NCBI GenBank assembly: GCA_002309915.1
Contig: DBYT01000054.1
Location: 1-7,567, forward strand
DNA length: 7,567 nucleotides
Reading direction: 5' to 3'
Origin: Bacteroidales bacterium UBA1179
Lineage (GTDB): Bacteria > Bacteroidota > Bacteroidia > Bacteroidales > Bacteroidaceae
The position numbers were made by a program, and so were the translations under genes. The notes beneath the pieces were generated by a model. The model was not told the DNA's origin. It was given only the letters and a program-made list of their open reading frames with translations, and searched no databases. How positions within the stretch are numbered: position 1 is the stretch's first letter; every line of letters starts with the position of its first letter. Below are positions 5,870 to 7,567 of the stretch, piece after piece.

Positions 5870-7183
5870 TCAGCCCTGTATGTAGAAATCGGGCATGGTG
5901 AGCAGGTCGGCAACCACGAATGTGCTTCCGCCTACGAATATCAGGTCTTCGGCCGATGCTTCACTCTGCGCGGTGTTGACGGCCTGGGCTACGGTACGGA
6001 ATACTCTGCCGCTCAGTCCTGCCTGTTTTGCAAGATCTCTCAGAGTGCTCGCGTCAAGTGCTCTCTGGACCGAAGCCTGGGTAAAGTAGTAGAGCGCGTT
6101 CTTGGGCATAAGTGCCAGAACATCGGACACATCCTTGTCATTCACCATGCCCATTACAATGCGCAGCTGGCCGAATCCCGGCTTTGCGGAGAGTTCCTCC
6201 AGATGCTTTGCAATGTATTTCAGGCCGTGGCTGTTGTGGCCGGTGTCACAGATGATGTCAGGCTTTTTGCCCACTCTCTGCCAGCGTCCGCGCAGTCCAG
6301 TCATGCGGCATACATCCTTGAAGCCTTTCCTTATGGCTGCTTCCGGGATACTGAATTTATGTCGCTTCAGTTCTTCAACGGCTGTCAGAATGGTATTGGC
6401 GTTGTTCTGCTGGCACATTCCTGCCAGTCCGCTCTCCAGCGCGGGCAGGGCGGCTGTCTCATAAACGACCTTTGACGGATTTACGTATTTATGCGAAATT
6501 ATCTTACAATCATCCTGTGCAAAGATAACCTTGGCTCCAACCTCCTCGGCCTTGCGTGTGAATACTTCGCGGGTTATCTCGTTGTGCTCGCCAATGATTA
6601 CGGGAACATTTTTCTTGATAATGCCGGCCTTCTCATAGGCTATCTGCTGCAGTGTGTCGCCCAGGAACTTCATGTGGTCATAACCGATATTGGTAATGAC
6701 TGACAGGACGGGTTTGATGATATTGGTGCAGTCCATTCGGCCACCCAGGCCTGTCTCAATCACGGCTACATCAACCTCCTGTTCGGCGAACCAGCTGAAT
6801 GCCATTGCGGTTGTCACCTCAAAGAATGAGGGATGCAACGGCTCCAGGAACTCGCGGTTCCTGTCAATGAAGTTTACAACGAACTCGGGGCTTACGGGTT
6901 TTCCGTTCACTCTGATGCGCTCGCGGAAATCGGTAAGATGGGGTGATGTGTAAAGACCTGTCTTAAGGCCCGATGCCTGCAGAATGGCGGCCAGGGTGTG
7001 CGATACGCTGCCCTTGCCGTTGGTGCCGGCTACGTGTATGGTCTTGAAAAGTTTGTGGGGGCATCCCAGGTGACGGTCAATCGTCACCGTGTTGTAAAGG
7101 CCTTCCTTATATGCCTCCTGGCCTACGTTCTGGAAAAGGGGTGTCTGTGTGTAGAGATACTCTACAGCTTCTTGGTAATTCAT
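5870..7183 (-). CDS. folC: Bifunctional folylpolyglutamate synthase/dihydrofolate synthase
   Basis: FolC is an ATP-dependent ligase of the Mur ligase superfamily. It adds glutamate to dihydropteroate and then extends the glutamate tail on reduced folates. The 437 residues match the family length. Visible motifs are the P-loop GTNGKGS (53-59), SPHLTDFRERIRVNG (80-94), ETGLGGRMDCTN (143-154), TNIGYDH (164-170), YEKAGIIK (183-190, with K185 the likely carbamylated lysine), RGRWQ (298-302), DTGHN (313-317) and VGGSTFVVADLL (417-428). The DTGHN box differs from the DGAHN or DVAHN of well-known homologues but keeps the Asp, His and Asn. Whether it has both activities or one cannot be told from the sequence. 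Its ATG directly follows the dnaJ stop (TAAATG), suggesting translational coupling. It ends in TGA at 5872-5870, 90 nt before galM-1, with no classical terminator. Confidence 0.96.
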   Translation of the reverse strand: MNYQEAVEYLYTQTPLFQNVGQEAYKEGLYNTVTIDRHLGCPHKLFKTIHVAGTNGKGSVSHTLAAILQASGLKTGLYTSPHLTDFRERIRVNGKPVSPEFVVNFIDRNREFLEPLHPSFFEVTTAMAFSWFAEQEVDVAVIETGLGGRMDCTNIIKPVLSVITNIGYDHMKFLGDTLQQIAYEKAGIIKKNVPVIIGEHNEITREVFTRKAEEVGAKVIFAQDDCKIISHKYVNPSKVVYETAALPALESGLAGMCQQNNANTILTAVEELKRHKFSIPEAAIRKGFKDVCRMTGLRGRWQRVGKKPDIICDTGHNSHGLKYIAKHLEELSAKPGFGQLRIVMGMVNDKDVSDVLALMPKNALYYFTQASVQRALDASTLRDLAKQAGLSGRVFRTVAQAVNTAQSEASAEDLIFVGGSTFVVADLLTMPDFYIQG

Positions 7184-7567
7184 TTAGTCAAAGTAGCTAC
7201 GGAACTTTCGGAAAAGTTTCTCTTTGATGGAAGGGGTGGGCTGGAAGTGGTCCGATGTCTGGAACTTCTCCATGGCGGCCTTCTCATCCTTGGACATTGT
7301 TTCCGGTATATATACGCTTACGTTTACGATCATGTCGCCGCGGCGGCTGGAGTTGAGCTCGGGCAGGCCCTTGCCGCGCAGACGCAGCATCTTGCCGGGC
7401 TGGGTGCCGGGTTCTATCTTGAGCTTGACCGCGCCGTCCAGTGTGGGTATCTCGATGGCTCCGCCAAGTGCGGCCTGAGGTACCGTGAGCAGCAGGTTGT
7501 AGACCAGGTCGTTCTCATCACGTACCAGGTCCTTGTGCGGAATCTCCTCAATCAGTACAAGCAGGTT
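7184..7567 (-). CDS. dnaJ: Chaperone protein DnaJ (Hsp40), C-terminal part (partial)
   Basis: The reading frame is open from the window edge to TAA at 7186-7184, giving 127 residues. The internal ATG at 7390 is not the start, because the frame continues upstream with clear homology. The visible part is the end of the C-terminal substrate-binding domain: HKDLVRDENDLVYNLLLT, then QAALGGAIEIPTLDG, then VKLKIEPGTQPGKMLRLRGKG, which is the classic bacterial DnaJ CTD II pattern, followed by RRGDMIVNVSVYIP. The tail ends SIKEKLFRKFRSYFD, a basic/aromatic ending that I associate with Bacteroidetes DnaJ. The J domain, Gly/Phe region and zinc-finger repeats lie outside, so type I DnaJ is inferred rather than seen; CbpA is the main alternative. 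DnaJ is the co-chaperone that stimulates DnaK ATPase and delivers unfolded clients. folC begins at the next base. Confidence 0.93.
   Translation of the reverse strand, partial: NLLVLIEEIPHKDLVRDENDLVYNLLLTVPQAALGGAIEIPTLDGAVKLKIEPGTQPGKMLRLRGKGLPELNSSRRGDMIVNVSVYIPETMSKDEKAAMEKFQTSDHFQPTPSIKEKLFRKFRSYFD

Noticed and set aside
5895..6953. Several plus-strand open frames (up to 120 codons) opposite folC
   Set aside because: All mirror folC, overlap each other in different frames, and lack recognisable motifs.
7184..7390. Separate 68-residue gene starting at the ATG at 7390
   Set aside because: The frame is open to the window edge and the upstream residues match the DnaJ C-terminal domain, so this ATG is an internal methionine.
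1..7567. Mobile element, CRISPR array, tRNA or horizontal insertion
   Set aside because: No terminal repeats, transposase, spaced repeats or tRNA-like folds were found, and codon use looks alike across the genes.

Overview
The window looks like a chromosomal segment of a Bacteroidales bacterium (Bacteroides/Prevotella/Muribaculaceae type). Three things suggest this: a mutarotase made as a lipoprotein with acidic residues just after the lipobox cysteine, A/T-rich leaders without Shine-Dalgarno sequences, and a promoter candidate that fits the Bacteroidetes -33/-7 pattern better than the -35/-10 pattern. The genus cannot be fixed from the sequence alone.

All seven genes lie on the minus strand, so transcription runs from base 7567 towards base 1. 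The order is dnaJ (3' end only), folC, galM-1 (cytoplasmic mutarotase), galK, galM-2 (lipoprotein mutarotase), an SGLT-type sodium/sugar symporter, and araD (5' part only). Genes are packed tightly: dnaJ/folC abut as TAAATG with 0 nt between, symporter/araD are 1 nt apart, galM-1/galK 9 nt, galK/galM-2 27 nt and galM-2/symporter 34 nt. The only larger gap is 90 nt (5780-5869), between folC and galM-1. No stretch over 300 bases lacks a gene, and no RNA genes, insertion sequences or CRISPR were seen.

The window therefore splits into a housekeeping tail (DnaJ chaperone and folate polyglutamylation) and a sugar-catabolic operon of at least five genes. The operon brings together D-galactose handling (two aldose 1-epimerases and galactokinase) and L-arabinose handling (L-ribulose-5-phosphate 4-epimerase). 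These two sugars share stereochemistry at the ring carbons and occur together in arabinogalactans and pectin side chains. A plausible flow is: envelope mutarotase converts released beta-sugar, the symporter imports it, cytoplasmic mutarotase supplies alpha-galactose, and GalK phosphorylates it. AraD would act at the end of the arabinose branch, with araA/araB expected beyond base 1.

The most interesting non-coding signal is in the 90-nt gap. A large interrupted inverted repeat (5780-5846) ends at the base before the galM-1 ATG and contains the only Bacteroidetes-like promoter candidate. It could be an operator, an RNA hairpin that blocks galM-1 translation in read-through transcripts, or both. 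No wholly new system is evident; the genes belong to known families, and the regulation and gene combination are what deserve a second look.
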